64,000 bases of DNA, from positions 1-64,000 of the forward strand of contig MHXZ01000070.1 in NCBI GenBank assembly GCA_001825665.1, in the 5' to 3' direction. The notes under the pieces were generated by a model. It saw nothing but the letters and a program-made list of their open reading frames with translations, did no database searches and was not told where the DNA came from. This document shows positions 1 through 6,966 of this stretch, one piece after another; position 1 is the first letter of the stretch, and the number at the start of each line of letters is the position of its first letter. The translations under genes were made by a program, and so were the position numbers. The DNA is from Planctomycetes bacterium GWF2_41_51. Its GTDB lineage: Bacteria > Planctomycetota > Phycisphaerae > Sedimentisphaerales > UBA12454.

Positions 1-161
1 TGCCGTTCATTTCTTACCAGCAGCTCATCCTGCAATGCCAGTTCGAGGAACTCGGCATGGGTAAGATGGTTGCCTGCCGCTTCCTGTAATCGCACCTCCA
101 GCGACTGCGCAAGTCCCGAAAGCCGCAGATTCTTCATTGCTGTTTGTAATGATTGATTCAT
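1..161 (-). CDS. istB: IS21 helper ATPase IstB, N-terminal part
   Basis: The reading frame begins with ATG at 161 and runs off the left edge, giving 53 residues that start MNQSLQTAMKNLRLSGLAQS and continue with an EFLELALQDEL segment. This is the typical N-terminal helical region of IstB, the AAA+ ATPase that assists the IstA transposase in target selection. The Walker motifs lie beyond the window. The start is 37 bp after the istA stop codon, as expected for a translationally linked istA-istB operon. Confidence 0.85.
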   Translation of the reverse strand, partial: MNQSLQTAMKNLRLSGLAQSLEVRLQEAAGNHLTHAEFLELALQDELLVRNER

Positions 162-198
162 ACTGTTACATCCTTTCCTTTCTAAAAATTTGTTTTTG

Positions 199-1761
199 TT
201 AATGCATCGCCGCTTTTACAATAGCGCCATAATCTGACATATTCCGAATGATCGGATGTTCATCAATAAATGCGAATTCTTCCTGTTTTGAACCGCCATG
301 TTTAATCAATGTACGCAAGGTTCTGAGCCTGAACACCCCATGAGTTAATGCTGTCCCGCAGGCACTATCGACAGCATCCGCCGGGTACTTATGTGTCAGG
401 TTCATCAAGCCGGCCAAGACGCGTATGCCCTGTATTCCCCGAACAATCAGCATCTCTTTTGCCCACGCCTCGGCGGAGGGACCGATGAATTCAATACGTT
501 TGAGCAGCCACTGGGCGCCTCGTTCCACCGAAGATATTTTCTTTGCATGAATATGCTCGGATGCTGTCTGGAATTTGCCGACACTGACCTGAACATGTAC
601 AATAAGCTGCTCCATCCGGCTGTTGTAAATCCTAACCAGATGCCCATCCCATCGCGCCCATACCTTTCTGCCGACATATTCCGGCGGAACGGAATAATAC
701 GCCTGCTTTACTTCTATATGGCCGTCACGATGAACGCTTCGTTTTGCTTCTTCAAATGATGGGAATCTGCCGGCAGGCAATGGAAGCAATGCTTGTTTTT
801 CAACCTCGTTAAATACCCTCTCAACCTGCTGGCGAATCGTGCCGTGAATACGCTTGTCGGCAACATTGGTCTCCCAGTTCAAAAGATAGGCGTTTTGCTC
901 CGCAAGAGAACCAAAGCGTTTTCCTTTGAGGGCATTACTTTTAACATAGCCGATTCCATTTTCAATTTTTCCTTTATGTCGAGGGGTATAAGGCTTTGTA
1001 GGAAGAATAACGGTTCCGTAATGCCGACAGAAAGATTCGATCTTTGGATTCAGCTCAGGGTCATACCAGTCAGCAGTAGTTACAGCGGCCTTAAAATTAT
1101 CAATCACGAGGGTCTTTACCACGCCGCCAAAATGTATGAAGGCATTTTCCAAACATGAGAGAAAATTGTCGGCAGTCTGCCGAAAGACCGTCTCGCTGTA
1201 CCCCTTGCGAGAATGACTCAGAACAATTCGCAGCACATGACTGTTACGACGTTTTCCATCAGTACCAATCACCGGCGCAGCCGTGCCGAAATCAATCTGT
1301 GCCTCATCGCCGGGGTCGCATTCCATACGCCGAAACGGCAAAAGAGTTTCACTGCCGCCAAGACGCTTCACAAATCGCCGGACGCTGTAGTAACTGTCGG
1401 TATAGCCGTGTTCCGTCACCAAATCCTGGTATATCCGCTGGGCGGTCAGGCCAAGACTAATCTTGTTCTCTATGATCGAACGGTAGGGTTGACATCGGCT
1501 TGTTATACCTGGTGGCCGATTGGGAGGCGGGTCAGTTCCTGCTTTGGAGCCGATGGGCGCATTACTGGCTGGTTTTGAAATTGCATCCGAGCCGATGGGC
1601 GCATTGGTGGCTGGTTTTGGATTCAATTGTTCCAGCTCGAAGTATCGTGTAACCGTTTCACGGTCAATCCCCAACTCGCGGGCGATACGACGCTTCGGCC
1701 AACCGAGCTTCTTTAATGTTGTTATTCCGTTTACCATAGCCACTTTGATATGATTTGCCAT
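199..1761 (-). CDS. istA: IS21 transposase IstA
   Basis: This 520-aa protein is the DDE transposase of the IS21 element. It has an N-terminal helix-turn-helix (about residues 14-40) and an integrase core with candidate catalytic residues D157 (in QIDFG), D221 (in VIDN) and E267 (in GKIENGIGY). An upstream in-frame ATG at 1818 exists, but the start at 1761 is preferred because GGAG lies just before it (GGAGTGGGGAATG) and the homologous part begins there. Between the HTH and the core is an odd tandem repeat, KPATNAPIGS (residues 49-58) and KPASNAPIGS (63-72). Its DNA resembles the terminal repeats of the element. The gene looks intact. Confidence 0.9.
   Translation of the reverse strand: MANHIKVAMVNGITTLKKLGWPKRRIARELGIDRETVTRYFELEQLNPKPATNAPIGSDAISKPASNAPIGSKAGTDPPPNRPPGITSRCQPYRSIIENKISLGLTAQRIYQDLVTEHGYTDSYYSVRRFVKRLGGSETLLPFRRMECDPGDEAQIDFGTAAPVIGTDGKRRNSHVLRIVLSHSRKGYSETVFRQTADNFLSCLENAFIHFGGVVKTLVIDNFKAAVTTADWYDPELNPKIESFCRHYGTVILPTKPYTPRHKGKIENGIGYVKSNALKGKRFGSLAEQNAYLLNWETNVADKRIHGTIRQQVERVFNEVEKQALLPLPAGRFPSFEEAKRSVHRDGHIEVKQAYYSVPPEYVGRKVWARWDGHLVRIYNSRMEQLIVHVQVSVGKFQTASEHIHAKKISSVERGAQWLLKRIEFIGPSAEAWAKEMLIVRGIQGIRVLAGLMNLTHKYPADAVDSACGTALTHGVFRLRTLRTLIKHGGSKQEEFAFIDEHPIIRNMSDYGAIVKAAMH
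1547..1619 (-). repeat. 31-bp tandem repeat inside istA, 42-bp period
   Basis: Two 31-bp copies, 1547-1577 and 1589-1619, differ at two positions. On the plus strand they read gagccgatgggcgcatt followed by a tggctggttttg block. The period of 42 bp is exactly 14 codons, so the repeat keeps the reading frame. The tggctggttttg block is the same word that forms the terminal repeats at 1830-1874. Confidence 0.85.
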
Positions 1762-1829
1762 TCCCCACTCCTTAAATCCGAAAAGTATCGGACATAAGAA
1801 GCCTTCATAGCAAATCAAATTCTTCTAAA

Positions 1830-1874
1830 GTGGCTGGTTTTGATGCGCCCTCAGGTGGCTGGTTTTAAGCGCCC
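1830..1874 (-). repeat. IS21 terminal direct repeats
   Basis: Two direct copies of gtggctggtttt followed by a short spacer and gcgccc occupy 1830-1850 and 1855-1874, 25 bp apart. Multiple short terminal repeats that bind IstA are a known property of IS21-family ends, which supports this as the transposase-binding end. The transposase-binding role is inferred from the family. Confidence 0.75.
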
Positions 1875-1957
1875 TATGACATTTCAACCAACTGAGTATA
1901 ATCTGAAAGTCTTGAAATCCTGCTGTTGATGAAGCTTATTTTGTTTAATTGAGCCAT
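1874..1957 (-). pseudogene. Short reading frame interrupted by IS21 insertion
   Basis: A frame starts at ATG 1957, begins MAQLNKISFINSRIS and runs for 27 codons before stopping at a TAG (1874-1876) that lies inside the IS21 terminal repeat. A strong G-rich ribosome-binding site (AGGCAGGGGGG) lies upstream of the start. The simplest reading is that this is the 5' end of a host gene cut by the insertion, with the rest beyond the other end of the element. The product is not recognised, and the fragment is too short for a family call. Confidence 0.4.
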
Positions 1958-1987
1958 TTTGCATATCCCCCCTGCCTTTTTTTACGA

Positions 1988-2029
1988 AACAAGGCCTTCG
2001 CCCCAAGACCTTGGTGGCGAAGCCTTGTT
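1988..2029. repeat. 42-bp palindromic stem-loop
   Basis: aacaaggccttcgcc (1988-2002) pairs with ggcgaagccttgtt (2016-2029) with one bulged base. The apparent loop contains its own inverted repeat, ccaag/cttgg, so the whole unit can form one long hairpin. Neither side is followed by a convincing T tract, so it is listed as a palindromic repeat and not as a terminator. Confidence 0.6.
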
Positions 2030-2273
2030 AAAATTTAGAGGCACCTGTTTTTATATTTTGTGGTTGCACTGAAAAGTTGGCGAAATTGCTGGATTTGCTC
2101 CGGATGGGCCAGATTGATGTGTCATTTGTTTTTTGCTGCCTATTTCTTCTATATATCTCAACCAATAATTTTGGAAGGGTAAATTACTTTACATTTAAAA
2201 GGCATGCCCATAAGATAAATTTAGCATCTGTTATCGACGGAAAAATAACTACTTCCATTATTTTTCGCCCTCT

Positions 2274-2410
2274 CGACAACCAGTGGTTTGGCGATAACCA
2301 AATCAAGAGGTATTGCAGAATTCTCATTTATCACAGCCATTTCTGTATTATCACCATGAATAGTGCACCAACCGTGTGCACAAAGAAAACATCAGATGTT
2401 GCTACATAAA
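2274..2410 (-). pseudogene. Frameshifted remnant of a second copy of the gene at 5988
   Basis: On the minus strand this stretch encodes YVATSD in one frame and, after a shift, CAHGW...AVINENSAIPLDLVIAKP in another. These correspond to YIATKD and CAHGW...AVINENSAVPLDLVIAKP in the intact 316-aa protein at 5988-6938 (roughly its residues 245-290). Similarity is obvious at DNA level as well, for example tggtttggcgat and the following aaccaaatc. Nothing before or after this block is preserved, so it is a decayed internal fragment. The rest of 2030-2611 shows no gene I can support. Confidence 0.75.
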
Positions 2411-2547
2411 GCAAGTCATGGATACGAGTCTTGTATCGCCCATTGGATATCGTTTCGCGTACTCTCGCAAGCCTTTGCAAAATTTAGGCTTAAATCCAGC
2501 TTTGAAAAATTCAATTGCGATACCTTGCGAACCCCCGCGGCGCTATG

Positions 2548-2587
2548 CTGCAGCGCCTGGTGCAGCGCATCTTTTTCGGCGCTGCAG
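2548..2587. repeat. Perfect 10-bp inverted repeat with 20-nt loop
   Basis: ctgcagcgcc (2548-2557) and ggcgctgcag (2578-2587) are exact reverse complements in a local GC-rich patch just downstream of the polyol dehydrogenase stop codon. It could act as an mRNA 3'-end hairpin, but there is no following T run on the minus strand. Confidence 0.5.
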
Positions 2588-2611
2588 AGTTTGGACAAAA
2601 TTGGTCGGCTA

Positions 2612-3739
2612 TTATTCTGCATTTTTAACTTTGATTTTATCTTTTTTCAGTGTTTCAAAATACTTTATCCCAGCAGCAGCGGCTTTAGTCATATTAATAG
2701 GCACTATGCCTTGCTCAAGAGCCAATCGCATTGTTCCGAATATCCGATCATTTACTCCAAGTTTTCGCTCCGGGTCTCTGGCAGCTCTCTCTATCGTGTC
2801 ATCCAGATATGGATTTGTCATTCGCTCCAATAAATCTTCCGCATAATCTCGATACCCATCTTCCGTAAATAACGCATAATTCAATTGTGCATATTTCTTT
2901 ATTAATGCTGCGCCGGATTCTTTTATAAACGCGTTTCTGGCTATCTGCATTATCTCATTATCATTTTTTAATTCTGCCATCTTCTTATAACCTTTATAAG
3001 CTCCCAGGTACGCTAAAAGGGCGTGGATCGCATTATGACCAAAGAGTTTGGCTTCTTCAAACGGCAGTAAATCTTCTTTTTCAATGAAAACTTCGATGCC
3101 TGGTTCAAAATCTAAAATATTGCATTTTGTCACAAATATTTTATTAAAGTCTTCAACTAAAAACGCCCTGTCAATACCAGGTGCTATCGGCTTTAAATCT
3201 TTTTGCCGGATTTCATCCTTATCCGTTACCACCTGGCTCATTTTACCTATTACAGTATTTAGAACTTGAACGTTAGGTGGAAAGTTTTTTTTAATTTTAT
3301 TTTTTACAGCTTCTAATAACATTTCCGCTGCGTGATTGTTATTTTCAGCAGTGTAGATAACTGCAGGACAGTTTTTGCTTTCGAGAGCCGATGCAATCAA
3401 CTGTGCAACGCTGTTTTCTCCCGCATTATAGAAATTTACAGATGGGAGAGACGTTACAATCTCAGTTGAAGAAGATAAAGCGTCTAAAAGTTCTAATCTC
3501 GCGTTACTGTCAGCGGGATTGTAAATTTCTACGCCCTTTATTTCGATGTAGGTTATTCCGCCAGAGCCGGCGATATTTACATAATACTTTCCGTTATTTG
3601 TTCGAATCGCATCGACTAATTTCTGGTCAACTTCAGAAATTATGATTCGAGAGAAATTGCCGCTCTTGTATGCTTCATGAACAAATAATCCAGCCTGTAT
3701 AGGTCCGAAACCGAATCCTGTAAAGATATGATTTTTCAT
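2612..3739 (-). CDS. Mannitol dehydrogenase-family polyol dehydrogenase
   Basis: This 375-aa protein belongs to the long-chain mannitol (mannitol-1-phosphate/fructuronate) dehydrogenase family, which oxidises polyols or polyol phosphates with NAD(P). The N-terminus has a nucleotide-binding glycine-rich loop (FTGFGFGPIQAG), and the C-terminal domain carries the family Lys-Asn-His signature, K231, N236 and H239 in KLFGHNAIH. Length is close to mannitol-1-phosphate 5-dehydrogenase. It is the last gene of a compact cassette and follows the DUF4432 gene by 2 bp, so translation is probably coupled. The substrate cannot be read from sequence. With a kinase and an epimerase-like protein upstream, a sugar- or polyol-phosphate step is plausible. 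Confidence 0.85.
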   Translation of the reverse strand: MKNHIFTGFGFGPIQAGLFVHEAYKSGNFSRIIISEVDQKLVDAIRTNNGKYYVNIAGSGGITYIEIKGVEIYNPADSNARLELLDALSSSTEIVTSLPSVNFYNAGENSVAQLIASALESKNCPAVIYTAENNNHAAEMLLEAVKNKIKKNFPPNVQVLNTVIGKMSQVVTDKDEIRQKDLKPIAPGIDRAFLVEDFNKIFVTKCNILDFEPGIEVFIEKEDLLPFEEAKLFGHNAIHALLAYLGAYKGYKKMAELKNDNEIMQIARNAFIKESGAALIKKYAQLNYALFTEDGYRDYAEDLLERMTNPYLDDTIERAARDPERKLGVNDRIFGTMRLALEQGIVPINMTKAAAAGIKYFETLKKDKIKVKNAE

Positions 3740-3741
3740 AA

Positions 3742-4812
3742 TTACCCAATAGATGTAAATTCTCTGATTTGTTTTTGATCTGTGAGGACTGAAATCTTCA
3801 ACTCATATGTTTTGCTTTCACCAGGTTCAAGAAAAATAAGCTGCTTTTGCTCTCTTGCCTTTTTCTGACCTATCGGCGGATTAGTCCCGGGTTCAAGTGC
3901 AGTTACATATTCTCCCCGGCCCCAGTGCTGCCAATTAGTCAGCCATGGCAACTGTTTTTTATTGTACTGCATCGTAACAGCAAGATTCAGCCTGCTATTG
4001 TAAAAACCTATCCGGCACATGCCTTTTTCGTCAGCATCTACATCTATAAATCCGCAAGCCTCGCCGCCACCGCTGTGAGTGTCGAGGGGTTTTTGGCAGA
4101 TCTTATAATTTCCTTTCCCATTAAAAACCTCATTATCTGCTTTTGAACCGCGAGATTTGCATAAACCTTTATATATAATCTGAGTATCCTCATCAACAAG
4201 CGGCCAGCCAAAATTGCAGTGATAAAGCAGCATGTGCGGAACTGAAGTATTGCCGCGATTAATAACTTTATCACATATTCGTATCTGCGGACTGCCGAGT
4301 GTGCCTGATACCGTTCGCCTGAGTTTAAGATTTGGACCAAAGACTTTAGATTCTTCTATAACTGCTGTAATACTCATGTCCAGATTTCCCGTGGCCAAAT
4401 CCGGTTGAATGACAGATTCTATCGTTGCCGGGGTATTGCTGATTCTGCCATGCACACCGCGCGAACCATACTCATCGGTTTCGGGACCTCCGATATGACT
4501 TAAACCGCAGGTAGTCAGTAATCCACCCCCAAAACTGTAAAGCCATTCAAGTCCGTGGTCAGAATCCGGCCTTGGTGAAGCAGCACCTGTATGACTGAGC
4601 CATGCAAGGCTGTGCTGGTTATAAAAAGCATCAGCAATATCCATCGCTCTGTCTATGACTAACTTATATCTAAGGCCGCTGCCGGTATTTATCCATGCTA
4701 TGCGAGCTCCTTTACCAGGGCCATTATCCAGAACCGATGTTTCAATTCCGCCTATTTGCAAGTGGTTAGATATTTTTTCTGACCATGGATATTGTCTTTT
4801 AAAATCTTCCAT
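3742..4812 (-). CDS. DUF4432 aldose-1-epimerase-like protein
   Basis: This 356-aa protein resembles the DUF4432 branch of galactose-mutarotase-like beta-sandwich proteins. Segments typical of the family include an N-terminal ETSVLDNGPGKGARI stretch, VIDRAMDIADA, a central GGLLTTCGLSHIGGP and a C-terminal ALEPGTNPPIGQ. No signal peptide is seen, so it should be cytoplasmic. It sits 3 bp after the PfkB kinase gene and 2 bp before the dehydrogenase gene. A role in anomer or isomer interconversion of an imported sugar is inferred from fold and context; no reaction is established from sequence. Confidence 0.8.
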   Translation of the reverse strand: MEDFKRQYPWSEKISNHLQIGGIETSVLDNGPGKGARIAWINTGSGLRYKLVIDRAMDIADAFYNQHSLAWLSHTGAASPRPDSDHGLEWLYSFGGGLLTTCGLSHIGGPETDEYGSRGVHGRISNTPATIESVIQPDLATGNLDMSITAVIEESKVFGPNLKLRRTVSGTLGSPQIRICDKVINRGNTSVPHMLLYHCNFGWPLVDEDTQIIYKGLCKSRGSKADNEVFNGKGNYKICQKPLDTHSGGGEACGFIDVDADEKGMCRIGFYNSRLNLAVTMQYNKKQLPWLTNWQHWGRGEYVTALEPGTNPPIGQKKAREQKQLIFLEPGESKTYELKISVLTDQKQIREFTSIG

Positions 4813-4815
4813 TAC

Positions 4816-5973
4816 TCATTTTTCCCTTATAGCCTCAAGCATTTCTTTAAAAGGTTTTATATTGCTGTACCTGTCATTCAGAATCGCTTTGATATAATTT
4901 GAAGCAAATAAATTACCCATTTGGATTGATTCTTCAATATTTACTTTATCATTTCTGAATTCTTCTATATTTTTGGCAATATATGTAACAACCCCGGCCC
5001 GGAATGAATCACCGGCACCAACCAAATCCTTAACATCGCCGCCCATAAAACGTGATGTTACTTTTTCAGGGCCTGTGATCTTTCCGTAAGCATCTTTATA
5101 TATAACAAACGCTCCATCTTTCACCGTAACACCAAATACTCTGGCATTATTATTGGCATTCCAGAATTTTTTCGAAACAAACTTCAGAAAATTTAGAATA
5201 TAATCTTCCTGTGAAATATTTTCATATCTGCCCTTTTCGCCAAGCGTATTTTCAATCATTCTTGCTTCATCGTAAGATGTAAAAAAGATGTCGAGCTCGG
5301 GCAATAACGGCTCTAAAAGTTTATATTCAGGAATAGATGTTTTGGATTTTATCAACTGCAGAGGATTTCCTGTAAGTGTATGACTATCAATGATAGTAAC
5401 TATTTCCTTTGTTCTGCACCATTTGATGAAATCTGCAAGGTCTTTACCACCATTTGCATCACCTTTGTCTGAAAGGCCGGAGTACATATAAAAAACTATT
5501 TTAGGATTTAATTTTTCTACCGATTTTTTAAAATATTCAAAATCAAAATCATTATTTGCATTTGGAAAATATGCTATTCCGCCGCGTTCATGATTTACTT
5601 TTTCATAAATAAACGTCGTACCTGTCGGCAATTTCGGATGAATAAACGTATGCGACATATCAACGTTATATTTTGTCATCGTATCGTAGAAGTATCTGCC
5701 CTGAGCATCGAGACCATTGAATTCGCCTTTGCCGAGATTTACCCCGACGGCGGTCTTTAAACCTGCTTTGGCAATCAAGGGTGCGGTATTGCCCGGCCCG
5801 CCGGCTGTAACCATGCCATTATCAATCCATTGCTTATACTGCTTTTGAGTGTAAGCAGGCATATCGTCTGTTTTACACCTGGCAAGCCCGCCGGGACCGG
5901 CAAGCTTTTCGGTAAACTTAAATTTTCTGCTCCTGAAATCAGAAACGGCAGTATTTAGAATAAGTATATCCAC
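4816..5973 (-). CDS. PfkB-family carbohydrate kinase
   Basis: This 385-aa ribokinase/PfkB-family protein has an N-terminal glycine motif (AGGPGNTAPLIAKAG) and the C-terminal catalytic/anion-hole signature VGAGDSFRAG with base D322. It is longer than typical ribokinases (about 310 aa) and has additional segments around residues 145-280. It would phosphorylate a sugar or sugar alcohol in the cytoplasm using ATP. It is encoded 14 bp downstream of the unrecognised 316-aa gene and 3 bp upstream of the epimerase-like gene, within the 2612-9453 cassette. The exact substrate is unknown. Confidence 0.85.
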   Translation of the reverse strand: MDILILNTAVSDFRSRKFKFTEKLAGPGGLARCKTDDMPAYTQKQYKQWIDNGMVTAGGPGNTAPLIAKAGLKTAVGVNLGKGEFNGLDAQGRYFYDTMTKYNVDMSHTFIHPKLPTGTTFIYEKVNHERGGIAYFPNANNDFDFEYFKKSVEKLNPKIVFYMYSGLSDKGDANGGKDLADFIKWCRTKEIVTIIDSHTLTGNPLQLIKSKTSIPEYKLLEPLLPELDIFFTSYDEARMIENTLGEKGRYENISQEDYILNFLKFVSKKFWNANNNARVFGVTVKDGAFVIYKDAYGKITGPEKVTSRFMGGDVKDLVGAGDSFRAGVVTYIAKNIEEFRNDKVNIEESIQMGNLFASNYIKAILNDRYSNIKPFKEMLEAIREK

Positions 5974-5987
5974 AGTCAGATATTCCC

Positions 5988-6938
5988 TTATCCTTTAAAA
6001 AGTCCTGCAAGCAATGGTTTTCTCATTATCATTTGACCTCTTTTAAACCAATCTGTTGTCATATCAGCACTTCCTTTGGCAGGCATAAGTTCTTTAGCAT
6101 ATTCTTGGATTACCGGTGGTTTGGCGATTACCAAATCCAATGGAACTGCTGAATTTTCATTAATAACAGCTAATCCTTCGTTGTCGGGATGAATATTGGT
6201 CCAGCCATGAGCACATGGACCAAAATCTTTGGTAGCTATATATAATTTCTCGCCCTTATTGAGAACCACCGGCATCAAACCTTCAAATTCATCTTTGATA
6301 GCTTCTGGTATCCGAAACATCTCAACCATTTTTGCTCCCCTATTCCTTGCTGCCTTAAGATATGAACGAGACTTATTGACCGGATGTTCAAAGGCTTTGG
6401 GAGATATAAACGTGCAAACCTTACTTTTCATATGGTCGGTCATCATCGTAAAATCCTCGAACTTAGCGGGGATCATATCGATATAACCCTTTTCATTCCA
6501 TAAACTTTCAAATGTTCGTACAGGGTCTTCAATCATAACGTAAGTCCAATTCTTATCCCAGGTATCATTTGGAGGGCTGAAACCGGCAAGTACAGCTTTG
6601 GCATCAATTGTGCCGGCTGGGACATCTTTCTGGCCGGCATAGGTCTGCGAATCAAAGACAAATACATTATTATGACCATGCTGAGGAAGCAAAGGCGTTA
6701 CAAGGCCCTTATTGCACACCGCATCATTGATGCCGACATAAATGGCCAACACTGTTTCCGGAACTTCTGGTATCAGATGAGCAAGCTCCAAACTGTTAAT
6801 ATCCTCATCAGATGCAAAATAATTACCGCACTCTTTTAAATGACCGTAAGATTTTGTTAGAAATTCTCGGTACTCATGCTCTGTACAGGATGCGCTATCA
6901 AAAATAGTAATTTGTCGTTTAATTTCAGATGTGTTCAT
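5988..6938 (-). CDS. Conserved cytoplasmic protein of unknown function
   Basis: I do not recognise this 316-aa protein. It has no signal peptide or transmembrane segment and is fairly acidic. Conspicuous segments are PLLPQHGHNNVFVFDSQTYAG, FGPCAHGWTNIHPDNEG and ENSAVPLDLVIAKPPV, rich in His, Cys, Asp and Asn and therefore possibly active-site or metal-binding loops. The ATG at 6938 is chosen over a TTG two codons upstream because AAGGA lies nine bases before it. It is encoded between a GH38 mannosidase and a PfkB kinase with short gaps, so a catalytic role on the same sugar is likely. A decayed second copy lies at 2274-2410. Confidence 0.75.
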   Translation of the reverse strand: MNTSEIKRQITIFDSASCTEHEYREFLTKSYGHLKECGNYFASDEDINSLELAHLIPEVPETVLAIYVGINDAVCNKGLVTPLLPQHGHNNVFVFDSQTYAGQKDVPAGTIDAKAVLAGFSPPNDTWDKNWTYVMIEDPVRTFESLWNEKGYIDMIPAKFEDFTMMTDHMKSKVCTFISPKAFEHPVNKSRSYLKAARNRGAKMVEMFRIPEAIKDEFEGLMPVVLNKGEKLYIATKDFGPCAHGWTNIHPDNEGLAVINENSAVPLDLVIAKPPVIQEYAKELMPAKGSADMTTDWFKRGQMIMRKPLLAGLFKG

Positions 6939-6966
6939 TATCAAAAATCCTTAAAATATTACAATT

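Larger units (their letters stand above)
1..1881 (-). mobile_element. IS21-family insertion sequence, one end only
   Basis: The istA-istB gene pair in the usual order plus a terminal region with two direct repeats identifies an IS21-family element. The element runs off the left edge, so only the istA-proximal end is visible. The proposed outer end is at about 1881: read on the minus strand it begins TGTCATAGGGCGC, which fits the TG...CA ends of the family. The boundary is inferred from repeat structure. No target duplication can be confirmed because the other end is outside the window. Confidence 0.85.

Noticed and set aside
1988-2029. Intrinsic terminator
   Set aside because: Neither strand has a T run after the stem.
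2416-2622. 68-codon frame starting inside the end of the polyol dehydrogenase gene
   Set aside because: No ribosome-binding site, a composition influenced by the local palindrome, and no recognisable product; it lies between a gene end and a decayed remnant.
6939-6944. TTG start two codons upstream for the 316-aa protein
   Set aside because: The AAGGA site is correctly placed for ATG 6938 and too close for the TTG.
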